64,000 nt of DNA from Marinisporobacter balticus (GTDB taxonomy: Bacteria; Bacillota; Clostridia; Peptostreptococcales; Thermotaleaceae), in assembly GCF_004345705.1 (NCBI RefSeq), contig NZ_SLWV01000020.1, positions 1-64,000 of the forward strand, in the 5' to 3' direction. The translations under genes and the position numbers were made by a program. The stretch's first letter is position 1, and every line of letters begins with the position of its first letter. Positions 35,376 to 44,152 of this stretch are shown here, one piece after another. Below the pieces are notes generated by a model. It worked only from the letters and a program-made list of their open reading frames with translations, did not search any database and was not told where the DNA came from.

Positions 35376-36638
35376 ATGAACTTTTTAGATTTATTTGCAG
35401 GTGCAGGAGGTCTTTCAGAAGGATTTTTAAGAGCAGAATTCGAACCAATAGCGCATATTGAAATGAATAGTTACGCATGTAAAACTTTAGAAACAAGAGC
35501 ATCATATTATTATTTAAAAAATAATAATATGATGCATTTATATAAACAATACCAAAAGACATATCATAAAAAAGATAATGAAAGAGAAGAAAAAAGAAAA
35601 AAGTTACTATCTTATATTCCAGAAGGTATAATAGAACCGATTATTAATGAAGAAATTTCAGAAAAAACACTACCCCAAATATTTGAAATGATTGATAATA
35701 GATTAGATATTATGGATAATAATGAGATAGATCTTATAATTGGAGGACCACCATGTCAAGCTTATTCAGTAGTAGGAAGAGCAAGAGATGAAAACCAGAT
35801 GGAAGATGATCCAAGAAATTATTTATATAAATTGTATATAAGATTTTTAAATAGATACAAACCTAAAGCATTTGTATTTGAAAATGTTCCGGGGATACTT
35901 ACAGCTTTTAATGGGAATATTTTTAAAAACCTTCAAGCATATATGAAAAGAGTAGGTTATAATATTGAAGCACGCAAACTTAATGCAAAGCAATTTGGAG
36001 TGCTGCAGAATAGAATAAGAGTAATTATTATTGGTTGGAGAAAAGATTTAGATTTTGACTATCCAGATATTGGACCTGAGAATATGAATTATTTGATCAA
36101 TGATATTTTAAATGATCTTCCCAAATTAAAAGCAGGAAAAGCATATAAGAAATTTAATTATAGAGAGAATCCTAATAAATATCTTTTAGAAAGTAATATT
36201 AGAGATAGAGATGACATTCTTACTCATCATATTGCTAGACCTCATATTAAACGAGACTTAGAGATATATAAACTTGCTGTAACTAAATGGGATAAAGAAA
36301 AGAAAAGGATTAAATATACTGATTTGCCTGAAGAATTAAGAAATCATAAGAATTTAACTTCATTTTTAGACAGATTTAAAGTTGTTGCAGGGGATGAACA
36401 ATATTCACATACTGTAGTTGCACATATTTCAAAAGATGGTCATCATTATATTCATCCAGATATAATACAAAATAGATCCATTAGTGTAAGAGAAGCAGCT
36501 AGAGTTCAATCGTTTCCAGATGATTATTATTTTGAAGGTCCTAGAACATCAAATTTTGTACAGATAGGGAATGCAGTACCACCATTAATGGCAGAAAAAA
36601 TTGCAAATTGGTTTAAAGAAAAATTAACCCAGTTATAG
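35376..36638 (+). CDS. DNA (cytosine-5-)-methyltransferase (cargo)
   Basis: 420 aa m5C methyltransferase with the ordered motifs: I FAGAGGLSEGF, IV GGPPCQAYS with catalytic Cys127, VI ENVPG, VIII QNRIRV, IX SVREAARVQSFP and X QIGNAVPPLMA. An unusually long Lys/Glu-rich insert (about residues 40-110) lies between motifs II/III and IV. Good ribosome-binding site AAGGAGG. No restriction endonuclease gene is visible in the element. It may mark self DNA for the neighbouring GHKL-receiver pair, or be an orphan or anti-restriction enzyme. The recognition sequence cannot be predicted. Confidence 0.92.
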   Translation: MNFLDLFAGAGGLSEGFLRAEFEPIAHIEMNSYACKTLETRASYYYLKNNNMMHLYKQYQKTYHKKDNEREEKRKKLLSYIPEGIIEPIINEEISEKTLPQIFEMIDNRLDIMDNNEIDLIIGGPPCQAYSVVGRARDENQMEDDPRNYLYKLYIRFLNRYKPKAFVFENVPGILTAFNGNIFKNLQAYMKRVGYNIEARKLNAKQFGVLQNRIRVIIIGWRKDLDFDYPDIGPENMNYLINDILNDLPKLKAGKAYKKFNYRENPNKYLLESNIRDRDDILTHHIARPHIKRDLEIYKLAVTKWDKEKKRIKYTDLPEELRNHKNLTSFLDRFKVVAGDEQYSHTVVAHISKDGHHYIHPDIIQNRSISVREAARVQSFPDDYYFEGPRTSNFVQIGNAVPPLMAEKIANWFKEKLTQL

Positions 36639-36653
36639 AAACTGGGTTAATTT
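36621..36653 (+). terminator. Terminator at the methyltransferase stop codon
   Basis: 14-bp stem AAATTAACCCAGTT / AACTGGGTTAATTT with a 5-nt loop that contains the stop codon. Confidence 0.8.
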
Positions 36654-36870
36654 ACTTTATGTTTAAGTATAGAATAAAAAAGGAATTGAAGATAAAAATA
36701 TTTAGTAGTTATTATGGTGAGGATATTAAAAATAAAACTCAGTATCTGTAATGATTCTATGAAAAAACGTACATAAGTTAATCTGTTGTGATGGTAAAAA
36801 TTTTGAAAAATCAAGAATGTTATAAAAATTATGATAAAATGAAAGAAAGAGAAAGATAAGTAGAACATTT

Positions 36871-37018
36871 TGATCAAACTTTGTTTTAAAAATAATTATC
36901 TAATAAATTCTAAACAATTGAATAATGATCAAACTTTGTTTTAAGATTCATCTTTAAGTTTGACGAAGATTCAAGGGTTTCATAGAATATTTTGATCAAA
37001 CTTTATTCCAAAACTACA
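36871..37018 (-). repeat. Transposon left end with three spaced TnsB-binding sites
   Basis: Three copies of TGATCAAACTTTRTT (36871, 36926, 36993) in inverse orientation to the right-end repeats, spaced 55 and 67 bp. The outermost lies 8 bp inside the terminus ACTACA. Tn7's left end likewise carries three separated sites. Confidence 0.88.
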
Positions 37019-37023
37019 AATTC
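37019..37023. repeat. Target-site duplication, distal side
   Basis: AATTC immediately after the transposon terminus, identical to 22565-22569. Confidence 0.9.
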
Positions 37024-37032
37024 GTAGCTTTG

Positions 37033-37068
37033 AAAAAAAGATGAATAGGAAACTATGCATCTTTTTTT
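37033..37068 (+). terminator. Original glmS terminator, displaced by the transposon
   Basis: Stem AAAAAAAGATG / CATCTTTTTTT with an inner ATAG-GAAA-CTAT extension and a T-run. Joining 22569 to 37024 places it about 30 nt after the glmS stop codon, the normal position for a glmS terminator. Confidence 0.8.
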
Positions 37069-37412
37069 ATGGTTTTGGGCGAATAAATATTTGTAAAAAT
37101 ACTCATTCCACAATAGATTCGAGAAAACTATCCAGGGCAATCGCATGAAATATAATTTCAACTATAACTTTTCACAAAGTTTTTTAAAAATAGCATTGCA
37201 CCATTAGAATATGTGATGTGATTATTTTTCTTAAGAAGTGACCTAAAGCAAAGGCTTTACAGGCATAGCAAATAAACCTTTATACATTTAACATGCCAAC
37301 TTACACTTGTGAGGGATAACTCAGCTATCTGTTGTTATTTTATACCTGATACTATTTCACTTAAAAATTCTTCATTCATTGTAGCTTTATATCTTTTCAT
37401 TTTCAAACTCAT
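37069..37412. other. Non-coding remnant region beyond the transposon
   Basis: About 340 bp without an intact gene. On the minus strand a short open stretch (about 37400-37340) reads MKRYKATMNEEFLSEI but stops soon after and has no partner. Probably debris of earlier insertions at this hot spot. Confidence 0.35.
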
Positions 37413-37655
37413 CAAGAAGAAATAGACATATTAGCAATAAATAAAGATAAGGCTATAATTGGTGAATGCAAATGGAGAAATGAGTTATTAGGCATGGGGG
37501 TGGTAAATTCTTTAATAGAGAAGGGGCGTATATTAAACTATGCAGATAAATATTATATATTATTTTCAAAAAGTGGATTTACGCATGAAGTAATAAAATT
37601 TTCGCAATCAAATGAAAAGATCATATTAGTAAATGATATAAGGGACAGCCCGTGA
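37413..37655 (+). pseudogene. C-terminal fragment of a DUF234-type ATPase
   Basis: 80 codons ending at TGA 37655 read EEIDILAINKDKAIIGECKW followed by LVNDI near the end. This is the nuclease-like (PD-(D/E)xK) C-terminal motif (EIDILA ... GECKW) of DUF234 AAA ATPases, which are normally about 450 aa. No start codon with a ribosome-binding site and no N-terminal part are present, so it is a relic. Confidence 0.7.
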
Positions 37656-37766
37656 TTATAAAATAATATGTAATATTTTAGGTGTTCTAAAATAAAGCAT
37701 ATGTATACGCTTTATTGCAGGAGGTTGTAGATATAGTGACGGAAAAAGTGTTCGAATGCGTTACAG

Positions 37767-37795
37767 TTGACAAAATTTTCATAATAAAATATAAT
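37767..37795 (+). promoter_or_regulatory. Perfect-consensus sigma-A promoter of the molybdenum-hydroxylase cluster
   Basis: TTGACA, exactly 17 bp, TATAAT: both hexamers and the spacer match consensus. Expected start near 37802, 54 bp before the first gene. Confidence 0.88.
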
Positions 37796-37822
37796 AAATG
37801 TACAATAATAAGACAATTTTTT

Positions 37823-37834
37823 ATAGGCGCCTAT
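37823..37834. promoter_or_regulatory. 12-bp palindrome downstream of the promoter
   Basis: ATAGGCGCCTAT, perfectly palindromic and unusually GC-rich for its surroundings, about 20-30 nt after the inferred start site and just before AAAGGAGG. A candidate repressor operator. Confidence 0.55.
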
Positions 37835-37855
37835 TGTTTAAAAGGAGGATAATGT

Positions 37856-38887
37856 ATGGAATTGATACCTGTAGAGAAAGCCATAGGGATGATTTTGGCA
37901 CATGATATGACTGAAATCATCCCAGGAAAATCTAAATGTGCAGCTTTTAAAAGAGGACATGTTGTTAAAAAAGAAGATATTCCAAGATTATTAAGAATGG
38001 GAAAAGAACATATTGGGATTATTGTGGTTAAAGAAGGGGATATACATGAAAATGATGCAGCTATTAGAATGGCTACAGCAGCTGCCGGTCTAGGAATTGA
38101 ATTAACAGAACCTTCAGAAGGTAAAGTTAATTTCATAGCTAAAAATAGGGGTTTGTTAAAGATTAATTATAAAGCATTGTTCAAAATAAATAGTATCGAG
38201 GATATTATGATGGCAACACGTCATACGGATATTCTAATAGAAAGTGGGGAAGCGGTTGGTGGAACTAGAATTATTCCACTGATAACAGATAGTCAAAAGA
38301 TTGTTGAAATGGAAGCAATATGCAAAGAGAATGATCCGATTGTACAAGTTTTGCCATTTAGAAAGTTTAAGGTTGGCATTGTAACAACAGGAAGTGAGGT
38401 TTATCACAAAAGAATAGAGGATAAATTCGGTCCTGTAATAAAAAATAAATTTGATGAATTAGGATGTGAAGTCATCGGGCAAATTTTTGCAAATGATGAT
38501 GCGGATATGATTGCAGAATCTGTGCATCGATTAATAGATCAAGGAGCAGAATTTATAACGTGTACGGGTGGTATGTCAGTAGATCCTGATGATGTAACAC
38601 CTTTAGGAATTAGAAAAACAGGTGCTTGTGTTGTATCGTATGGGGCACCTACACTTCCTGGTGCTATGTTTATGCTTGCATATAAAAACAATATTCCGAT
38701 TGTAGGTTTACCAGGATGTGTGATGTATTCGAAAAGAACAATTTTTGATTTAACAGTACCAAGATTAGTTGTAGGAGAAAAGCTAACGAAAGAAGATATT
38801 ATTCGACTTGGCCATGGGGGATTTTGTTCAAGTTGTAAAGTATGTACATTTCCTAATTGTGGGTTTGGAAAAGGTGGGCTTTATTAA
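37856..38887 (+). CDS. Molybdopterin-binding MoeA/MoCF-like protein
   Basis: 343 aa. A MoCF_biosynth fold is clear in the C-terminal half (GIVTTGSEVYHKRIEDKFGP, TCTGGMSVDPDDVTPLGI, GAPTLPGAMFMLAY, PIVGLPGC). The N-terminal half (IPVEKAIGMILAHDMTEIIP) resembles the MoeA entry domain. The tail CSSCKVCTFPNCGFGKGG has four Cys and may bind a cluster or zinc. First gene of the molybdenum-hydroxylase cluster, so probably involved in inserting or modifying the Mo cofactor. Start ATG with AAAGGAGG 7 nt upstream. Confidence 0.88.
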   Translation: MELIPVEKAIGMILAHDMTEIIPGKSKCAAFKRGHVVKKEDIPRLLRMGKEHIGIIVVKEGDIHENDAAIRMATAAAGLGIELTEPSEGKVNFIAKNRGLLKINYKALFKINSIEDIMMATRHTDILIESGEAVGGTRIIPLITDSQKIVEMEAICKENDPIVQVLPFRKFKVGIVTTGSEVYHKRIEDKFGPVIKNKFDELGCEVIGQIFANDDADMIAESVHRLIDQGAEFITCTGGMSVDPDDVTPLGIRKTGACVVSYGAPTLPGAMFMLAYKNNIPIVGLPGCVMYSKRTIFDLTVPRLVVGEKLTKEDIIRLGHGGFCSSCKVCTFPNCGFGKGGLY

Positions 38888-38925
38888 ACTTCATATAGAA
38901 AACAATATTTTAAGGGGGTCATACG

Positions 38926-41646
38926 ATGGTAAAGAAAACGTTAACAATTAATGGTACAAAAACAATTTTGGTTGTGGATCCGGAGGCGAAATTATCAGAT
39001 GTTTTAAGAAAGCAACTTGGTTTAACAGGGACTAAGGTGGGTTGTGGTATTGGAGAATGTGGTTCTTGTGCGGTCATTTTAAATGGCAAGGTAGTAAAAT
39101 CTTGTATTACAAAAATGAAAAGAATTGAAGAAGATTCCAAAATCATTACAATCGAAGGTGTAGGAAGTAAAGATAACCTTCATCCACTTCAAGTTACTTG
39201 GATGGTACATGGTGGTGCACAATGTGGTTTCTGTACACCAGGATTTATTGTTTCAGCAAAAGCTCTTTTGGAACAAAACAATAATCCTACAAGAGAAGAT
39301 GTGAGAGATTGGTTTCAAAAGAATAGAAATCTTTGCCGTTGTACAGGGTACAAACCATTAGTTGATGCTGTTATGGATGCAGCTAAATTAGTTAGAGGAG
39401 AAGTGGAAGTAAAAGATATTTGGAAACAATTGCCAGAAGGCGCTTCTTTGATTGGATCAAGCTTTATTCGTCCTTCGGCTTTAGCGAAAGTAACAGGAAC
39501 ATGGGACTTTGGAGCAGACTTAGGACTAAAGCTTCCTTCAAATACGCTTCATGCTAAACTAGTACAAGCAGAAGTTTCTCATGCGAATATCATATCGATC
39601 GATACTTCTGAAGCTGAAAAAGTTCCAGGTGTATATGCTGTATTAACTTATAAAGACGTTAAAGGAACGAATAGAATTAACGGTTTGGCATTCCCGACTA
39701 ATAAAGGGGATGGTTTAGATAGACCGATTTTATGTGATGAAAAAGTATTCCAATATGGTGATGCGATTGCTATTGTATTAGCTGAAAATGAAAAAGCGGC
39801 TCATAAAGGTGTGGATAAAGTTAAGGTTGAATTAGAAGTGCTACCAGCTTATATGAGTGCACCAGAGGCGATGGCAGAAGATGCAATTGAAATTCATCCG
39901 GGTACGCCGAATGTTTACTTTGAAAATCAAGTTAGAAAAGGGGAAGAAACAGCGGCTATAATGGAAAATGCCCCATATGTTGTTGAAGATGATTTCTATG
40001 TTCAAAGACAACCTCATTTACCAATCGAACCTGATGTGGGCTTCTCTTATGTAAACGAAGAGGGAAAATTGATTATTCATTCTAAGAGTATTGCGATTCA
40101 TTTCCATGCATTGATGATTGCTGAAGGTGTGGGGATGAAAGCAGAGGATGTATTTATTGTACAAAATAATACAGGTGGAACATTTGGATATAAATTTAGC
40201 CCAACAATGGAAGGTTTATTAGGTGTTGCAACACTTGCTACAGGAAGACCTGTATATCTTGAATTTAATATGCGTCAACAAATCACATATACGGGTAAGA
40301 GAGCACCATTCTGGACAACTATGAAATTGGCTGCTGATCAAGATGGAAAGATTTTAGCGCTTGAATCTGATTGGAGCTGTGACCATGGTCCGTATTCAGA
40401 ATTTGGTGACTTAGTAACACAAAGAGGTATGCAATTTGGTGCTGCTGGTTATGATATCGCTAACATCAGAGGAAATGGACGTACAGTTTGTACTAACCAT
40501 GGCTGGGGTTCAGCGTTCCGTGGTTACGGTGCACCTCAAATTATGTTCCCGTCAGAAGTACTAATTGATGAGTTAGCAGAAAAAGTAGGGATGGATCCAT
40601 TAGAATTCAGATATAAGAATGTATACAGAGAAGGCGCTACAACACCATCAGGTTGTGAACCAGATGTATATTGTTTAGAAGAATTAATTGATAAAGTTCG
40701 CCCTGCGTATGAATTAGCTAAAAAGACTGCTGCAGAAAAAAATGAAAATACGCAAGATAAGAAATATGGCGTGGGTGTTTCAGTTAATATTTATGGTTGT
40801 GGTTTAGATGGTCCCGATACTTCTGAAGCTTGGGCAGAACTTACACCGAATGGGGTAACGATTGGAAACTCTTGGGAAGACCATGGTCAAGGTGCTGATA
40901 TTGGTACATTAACCTTTGCACATGAAGCTTTAAAACCATTAAATCTTAAACCTGAACAAATTGATTTAGTTTTGAATGATATGACGAAAACACCTAACAG
41001 TGGACCTGCTGGTGGAAGCCGTTCTAATGTCGTAACAGGAAATGCGACGGTTGTTGCTTGTAGAAATTTGCTTAAAGCAATGCAAAAAGAAGACGGTACT
41101 TACAGAACTTATGATGAAATGGTAGCGGAAGGATCAGAATTAAAATATATGGGTAAATGGACAGCGCCATGTACGGATACGCCGCCAGATGGTGGTCAAG
41201 GCAATCCATTTGCATCATATATGTATGGTGTTTTAGTAGCAGAAGTTGAAGTTGACTTAAATACTGGTAAAACGCAAGTTAAAAAAATGACTTTATCTGC
41301 TGATGTCGGTGTAATTATTAATAAACTTGTTGTTGATGGACAGTTATATGGTGGTCTTGTTCAAGGTGTGGGGCTTGCTTTAACTGAAGACTTTGAAGAT
41401 TTGAAGAAACATACTACACTAACGGGTTGTGGAATTCCACGAATAAAAGATGCTCCAGATCATATTGATTTAATTTATGTTGAAACGCCAAGACCTAATA
41501 GTTTATATGGTGCTTCAGGTGCTGGTGAAATGCCTCTTGCTGCGCCACATGCAGCTATTATTAACGCGATCTACAATGCTTGTGGTGTTAGAGTTACTCA
41601 CTTACCAGCTCGTCCAGAAAAGATTCTTGCAGGGTTAAACAAATAA
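38926..41646 (+). CDS. mop: Mop-type aldehyde oxidoreductase (molybdenum hydroxylase)
   Basis: 906 aa, nearly the same length and alignable throughout with Desulfovibrio gigas Mop (907 aa, from memory). Two [2Fe-2S] domains (CGIGECGSCAVIL and CGFCTPGF ... NLCRCTGY) precede the Mo-binding domains. MCD-ligand and active-site motifs are present: GGTFGYKFSP, RGYGAPQ, GGSRSNVVTG and the catalytic Glu in GASGAGEMPL. There is no FAD domain, as in Mop. It hydroxylates aldehydes or a related substrate using water and passes electrons out through Fe-S centres. Confidence 0.94.
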   Translation: MVKKTLTINGTKTILVVDPEAKLSDVLRKQLGLTGTKVGCGIGECGSCAVILNGKVVKSCITKMKRIEEDSKIITIEGVGSKDNLHPLQVTWMVHGGAQCGFCTPGFIVSAKALLEQNNNPTREDVRDWFQKNRNLCRCTGYKPLVDAVMDAAKLVRGEVEVKDIWKQLPEGASLIGSSFIRPSALAKVTGTWDFGADLGLKLPSNTLHAKLVQAEVSHANIISIDTSEAEKVPGVYAVLTYKDVKGTNRINGLAFPTNKGDGLDRPILCDEKVFQYGDAIAIVLAENEKAAHKGVDKVKVELEVLPAYMSAPEAMAEDAIEIHPGTPNVYFENQVRKGEETAAIMENAPYVVEDDFYVQRQPHLPIEPDVGFSYVNEEGKLIIHSKSIAIHFHALMIAEGVGMKAEDVFIVQNNTGGTFGYKFSPTMEGLLGVATLATGRPVYLEFNMRQQITYTGKRAPFWTTMKLAADQDGKILALESDWSCDHGPYSEFGDLVTQRGMQFGAAGYDIANIRGNGRTVCTNHGWGSAFRGYGAPQIMFPSEVLIDELAEKVGMDPLEFRYKNVYREGATTPSGCEPDVYCLEELIDKVRPAYELAKKTAAEKNENTQDKKYGVGVSVNIYGCGLDGPDTSEAWAELTPNGVTIGNSWEDHGQGADIGTLTFAHEALKPLNLKPEQIDLVLNDMTKTPNSGPAGGSRSNVVTGNATVVACRNLLKAMQKEDGTYRTYDEMVAEGSELKYMGKWTAPCTDTPPDGGQGNPFASYMYGVLVAEVEVDLNTGKTQVKKMTLSADVGVIINKLVVDGQLYGGLVQGVGLALTEDFEDLKKHTTLTGCGIPRIKDAPDHIDLIYVETPRPNSLYGASGAGEMPLAAPHAAIINAIYNACGVRVTHLPARPEKILAGLNK

Positions 41647-41676
41647 AGTATATTCATAAATAATCAAGTTTAAAAA

Positions 41677-41732
41677 AGGAATTGGGATATGAAGCTTTTA
41701 GCTTAATAGGTATTAGCATATTCCCAATTCCT
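41677..41732 (+). terminator. Hairpin (partial terminator/attenuator) after mop
   Basis: AGGAATTGGGATATG pairs with CATATTCCCAATTCCT (one bulged T) across a 25-nt loop, followed by ATTTTCC. It could reduce readthrough from the abundant enzyme gene into the maturation genes. Confidence 0.6.
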
Positions 41733-41785
41733 ATTTTCCTATCAGAAGAAAGAGAATCTAAATGCTATTATGGGAGGATGTAATA

Positions 41786-44152
41786 ATGGATTTGGATAAA
41801 CTATTGGCTATCAGCAATAAATGCATTCATTCTGAACCACCAGTATGTGTAGCATCCTGTCCAGTTCATATGGATGTTATTGCATTCATGTCTGAAATTG
41901 AGAAAGGGGATTTCAAAAAAGCTTATAAATTGATGGAAAATAAGATTCCTTTTGCCAGACTCATTGGGAAGATTTGTGATCATCCATGTGAAAATGTATG
42001 TGTTAGAAAAGATGTTGGGGGCAGTATCAATATTAGTGAATTAGAAAAGGTTGTTATTGACTTAGGATATATACGCTCTAAAAAAAGCTTTTCTATACCA
42101 AAGAAAAAAGGAAATGTTGCAGTGATCGGTGGAGGATTAAGTGGAATGGTTACAGCTATTGATCTTGATAAAAAAGGTTATCAAGTAACTATTTTTGAAA
42201 AATCAAACCGTATAGGAGGAAGAATTTGGGATTATGAGGGTGAAATACTTGATAAAAGCATTATAGAAGAAGAACTTCAAAGCATTGAAAAAAAGGGGAT
42301 TACAATAAATTATAATACTGAAGTTTTTCAAAATGATTTACAGGAGTATATGGACAAATTTGATGCCGTATATTTGGGTACGGGATATTGGAAAAAAAAC
42401 TATGAGATAGACCCGAATACATTTCAAGCAAATGATTTACCATTATTTATAGGTGGGAAAATTCATAATAAAAGTGATTCGATTATTTTTTCGGTAAGTT
42501 CAGCCAGAAGAGCAGCTATTTCTATTGATAGATATATCAGTAAGAGTTCTATGGGTGCTTCTAGAGAACGAGAAGGAATTTACGAAACATTATTGGATTA
42601 TAAAGTGGATGATATCGTATCAGTAGAACCGGTACAGAAAGAAACAGAAGCCTACTCTGAGGAAGAAGCTGTTAAGGAAGCAAAAAGATGCTTGAAATGC
42701 CAATGTATAGAATGTATTAAGGCTTGCAGTCATATGCAAAAGTTTGATATAACCCCTGATGCATATATTAGAAGGATCAATCATAATGAACGCATTATAC
42801 TTGGAACACATTATGCAAATAAAATGATCAACGCTTGTACAGAATGTGGATTATGTAAAGAGCAATGTCCAGTAGGTATTGGTATGCAGGACATCATTCA
42901 TGAAACGAGAGAAAGTATGGTTCAAAGAGGCAAAATGCCATTGTCTACGCATGATTTTGCATTAAAGGATATGGCATTTAGTAATAGTGAGCATTTTTCT
43001 TTAGTAAGAAAACAACCAAGTAAGGAGCAGTCAAAAGAATTATTTTATTATCCTGTTATAGCCTTTTCACAATATGCAAGAGGGCTATACAAAGGTTCAG
43101 GTAAGACTGGATATTTATTTTATCCGGGATGCCAACTAAGTGCAACACATTCAGAATATATTGGTGATATTTATAAACATTTAGTTGGAACAATAAAGGA
43201 AAATGATGCGGATAAAGATGTGGGGCTTTATTTAGGATGTTGTGGGGCTCCTGCAGATTGGGCCGGAAGGCAGGATTTTATGCAAGAAAATGCTGATAAA
43301 ATTAAGCGTGTATGGGAAGAGATGGATAAGCCAACACTTATTCTTGCCTGCTCCAGTTGTGCCAGTACTTTTGAGAAATACTTACCTATGATTGAAACTG
43401 TTTCATTATGGCAAATATTTGATAAGTATGGTTTACCAGAAGTTGATATTAAAAAAGGAAAACGTGTTTTAAATATTCATGATGCTTGTGCTACTAGACA
43501 TAATCCTAAAATCCATGAAAGTGTCAGAAATATCGTTAAAACTTTAGGCTATAAGATAGAAGAACTTGCGTATACAAAAGATAAAGCGAAATGCTGTGGT
43601 TATGGTGGATTAGTATCTTATGCAAACAAAGCGCAGGCAGAAGTATTTGTAAAAGACCGTATAAATGAAAGCAATGAAGATATGTTAGTTTATTGTGCGA
43701 TGTGTAAGGATTCGCTTGTTAGAGGAAATAAAAGGACTTACCATATTTTAGATATCATTTATGGAAAAGAAATGAATGATGCATCTCTTCAAAAAATACC
43801 AACATTATCTGAAAAGAATAAGAATAGAACAAAATTAAAGATGAAGCTGCTTAAAGAAATATGGGGTGAAGAGCAAGATATGGATTTAATGAAGCATTAT
43901 AATTTTAAATTAAATATTCCTGATGATGTTATGAATATAATGGAAGAAAGATATATCCTAGTAAGCGACATTGAAAAAGTAATCGACAATGCAAGAAGAA
44001 ATAATGAGCGTTTCTTTAATCCTGATACATACAATTACCTTGCAAGATTAAAGTTTGAAAATGTAACTTATTGGGTCAGATATGAAGAAAAAGAAAACGA
44101 GATCTATGTAAATAGTGTGTATAGCCATAGAATGGAAGTCGTGGAGGAATAA
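41786..44152 (+). CDS. FAD/Fe-S oxidoreductase with CCG (heterodisulfide-reductase-like) domains
   Basis: 788 aa. Order: GltD-like N-terminal Fe-S region (CVASCPV, CDHPCENVC), a Rossmann FAD motif (VAVIGGGLSGMVTAIDLDKKG), ferredoxin motifs (CTECGLCKEQCPVG), two CCG domains (GCCGAPADWAG, KCCGYGG), and a C-terminal ~110-residue domain not recognised. It probably takes electrons from the Mop enzyme. Start ATG 41786 has GGGAGG 8 nt upstream; the ATG at 41762 precedes that site. Corresponds in order to the DVU_1558 slot of the Desulfovibrio cluster. Confidence 0.88.
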   Translation: MDLDKLLAISNKCIHSEPPVCVASCPVHMDVIAFMSEIEKGDFKKAYKLMENKIPFARLIGKICDHPCENVCVRKDVGGSINISELEKVVIDLGYIRSKKSFSIPKKKGNVAVIGGGLSGMVTAIDLDKKGYQVTIFEKSNRIGGRIWDYEGEILDKSIIEEELQSIEKKGITINYNTEVFQNDLQEYMDKFDAVYLGTGYWKKNYEIDPNTFQANDLPLFIGGKIHNKSDSIIFSVSSARRAAISIDRYISKSSMGASREREGIYETLLDYKVDDIVSVEPVQKETEAYSEEEAVKEAKRCLKCQCIECIKACSHMQKFDITPDAYIRRINHNERIILGTHYANKMINACTECGLCKEQCPVGIGMQDIIHETRESMVQRGKMPLSTHDFALKDMAFSNSEHFSLVRKQPSKEQSKELFYYPVIAFSQYARGLYKGSGKTGYLFYPGCQLSATHSEYIGDIYKHLVGTIKENDADKDVGLYLGCCGAPADWAGRQDFMQENADKIKRVWEEMDKPTLILACSSCASTFEKYLPMIETVSLWQIFDKYGLPEVDIKKGKRVLNIHDACATRHNPKIHESVRNIVKTLGYKIEELAYTKDKAKCCGYGGLVSYANKAQAEVFVKDRINESNEDMLVYCAMCKDSLVRGNKRTYHILDIIYGKEMNDASLQKIPTLSEKNKNRTKLKMKLLKEIWGEEQDMDLMKHYNFKLNIPDDVMNIMEERYILVSDIEKVIDNARRNNERFFNPDTYNYLARLKFENVTYWVRYEEKENEIYVNSVYSHRMEVVEE

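Larger units (their letters stand above)
22570..37018 (+). mobile_element. Tn7-like transposon in attTn7 (tnsABCDE plus GHKL/REC/Dcm cargo)
   Basis: 14,449 bp. The termini begin TGTA and, over their first 23 bases, match in inverted orientation at 19 positions including the shared run AATAAAGTTTGA. Flanks are 5-bp direct repeats AATTC, the Tn7 duplication size. The element begins 25 nt after the glmS stop codon with the tnsA-proximal (right) end toward glmS, the canonical Tn7 orientation. It carries tnsA, tnsB, tnsC, tnsD and tnsE in Tn7 order, a decayed second tnsE, and three cargo genes. All tns reading frames are intact, so it may still be active. Confidence 0.96.

Noticed and set aside
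36647..36877. 76-aa minus-strand frame before the left transposon end
   Set aside because: Phe/Ile-rich AT-driven frame with no ribosome-binding site, between a terminator and the TnsB sites.
37340..37400. Minus-strand ~20-residue frame beginning MKRYKATMN, considered as a transposase start
   Set aside because: It stops after about 20 codons and no continuation was found in other frames.
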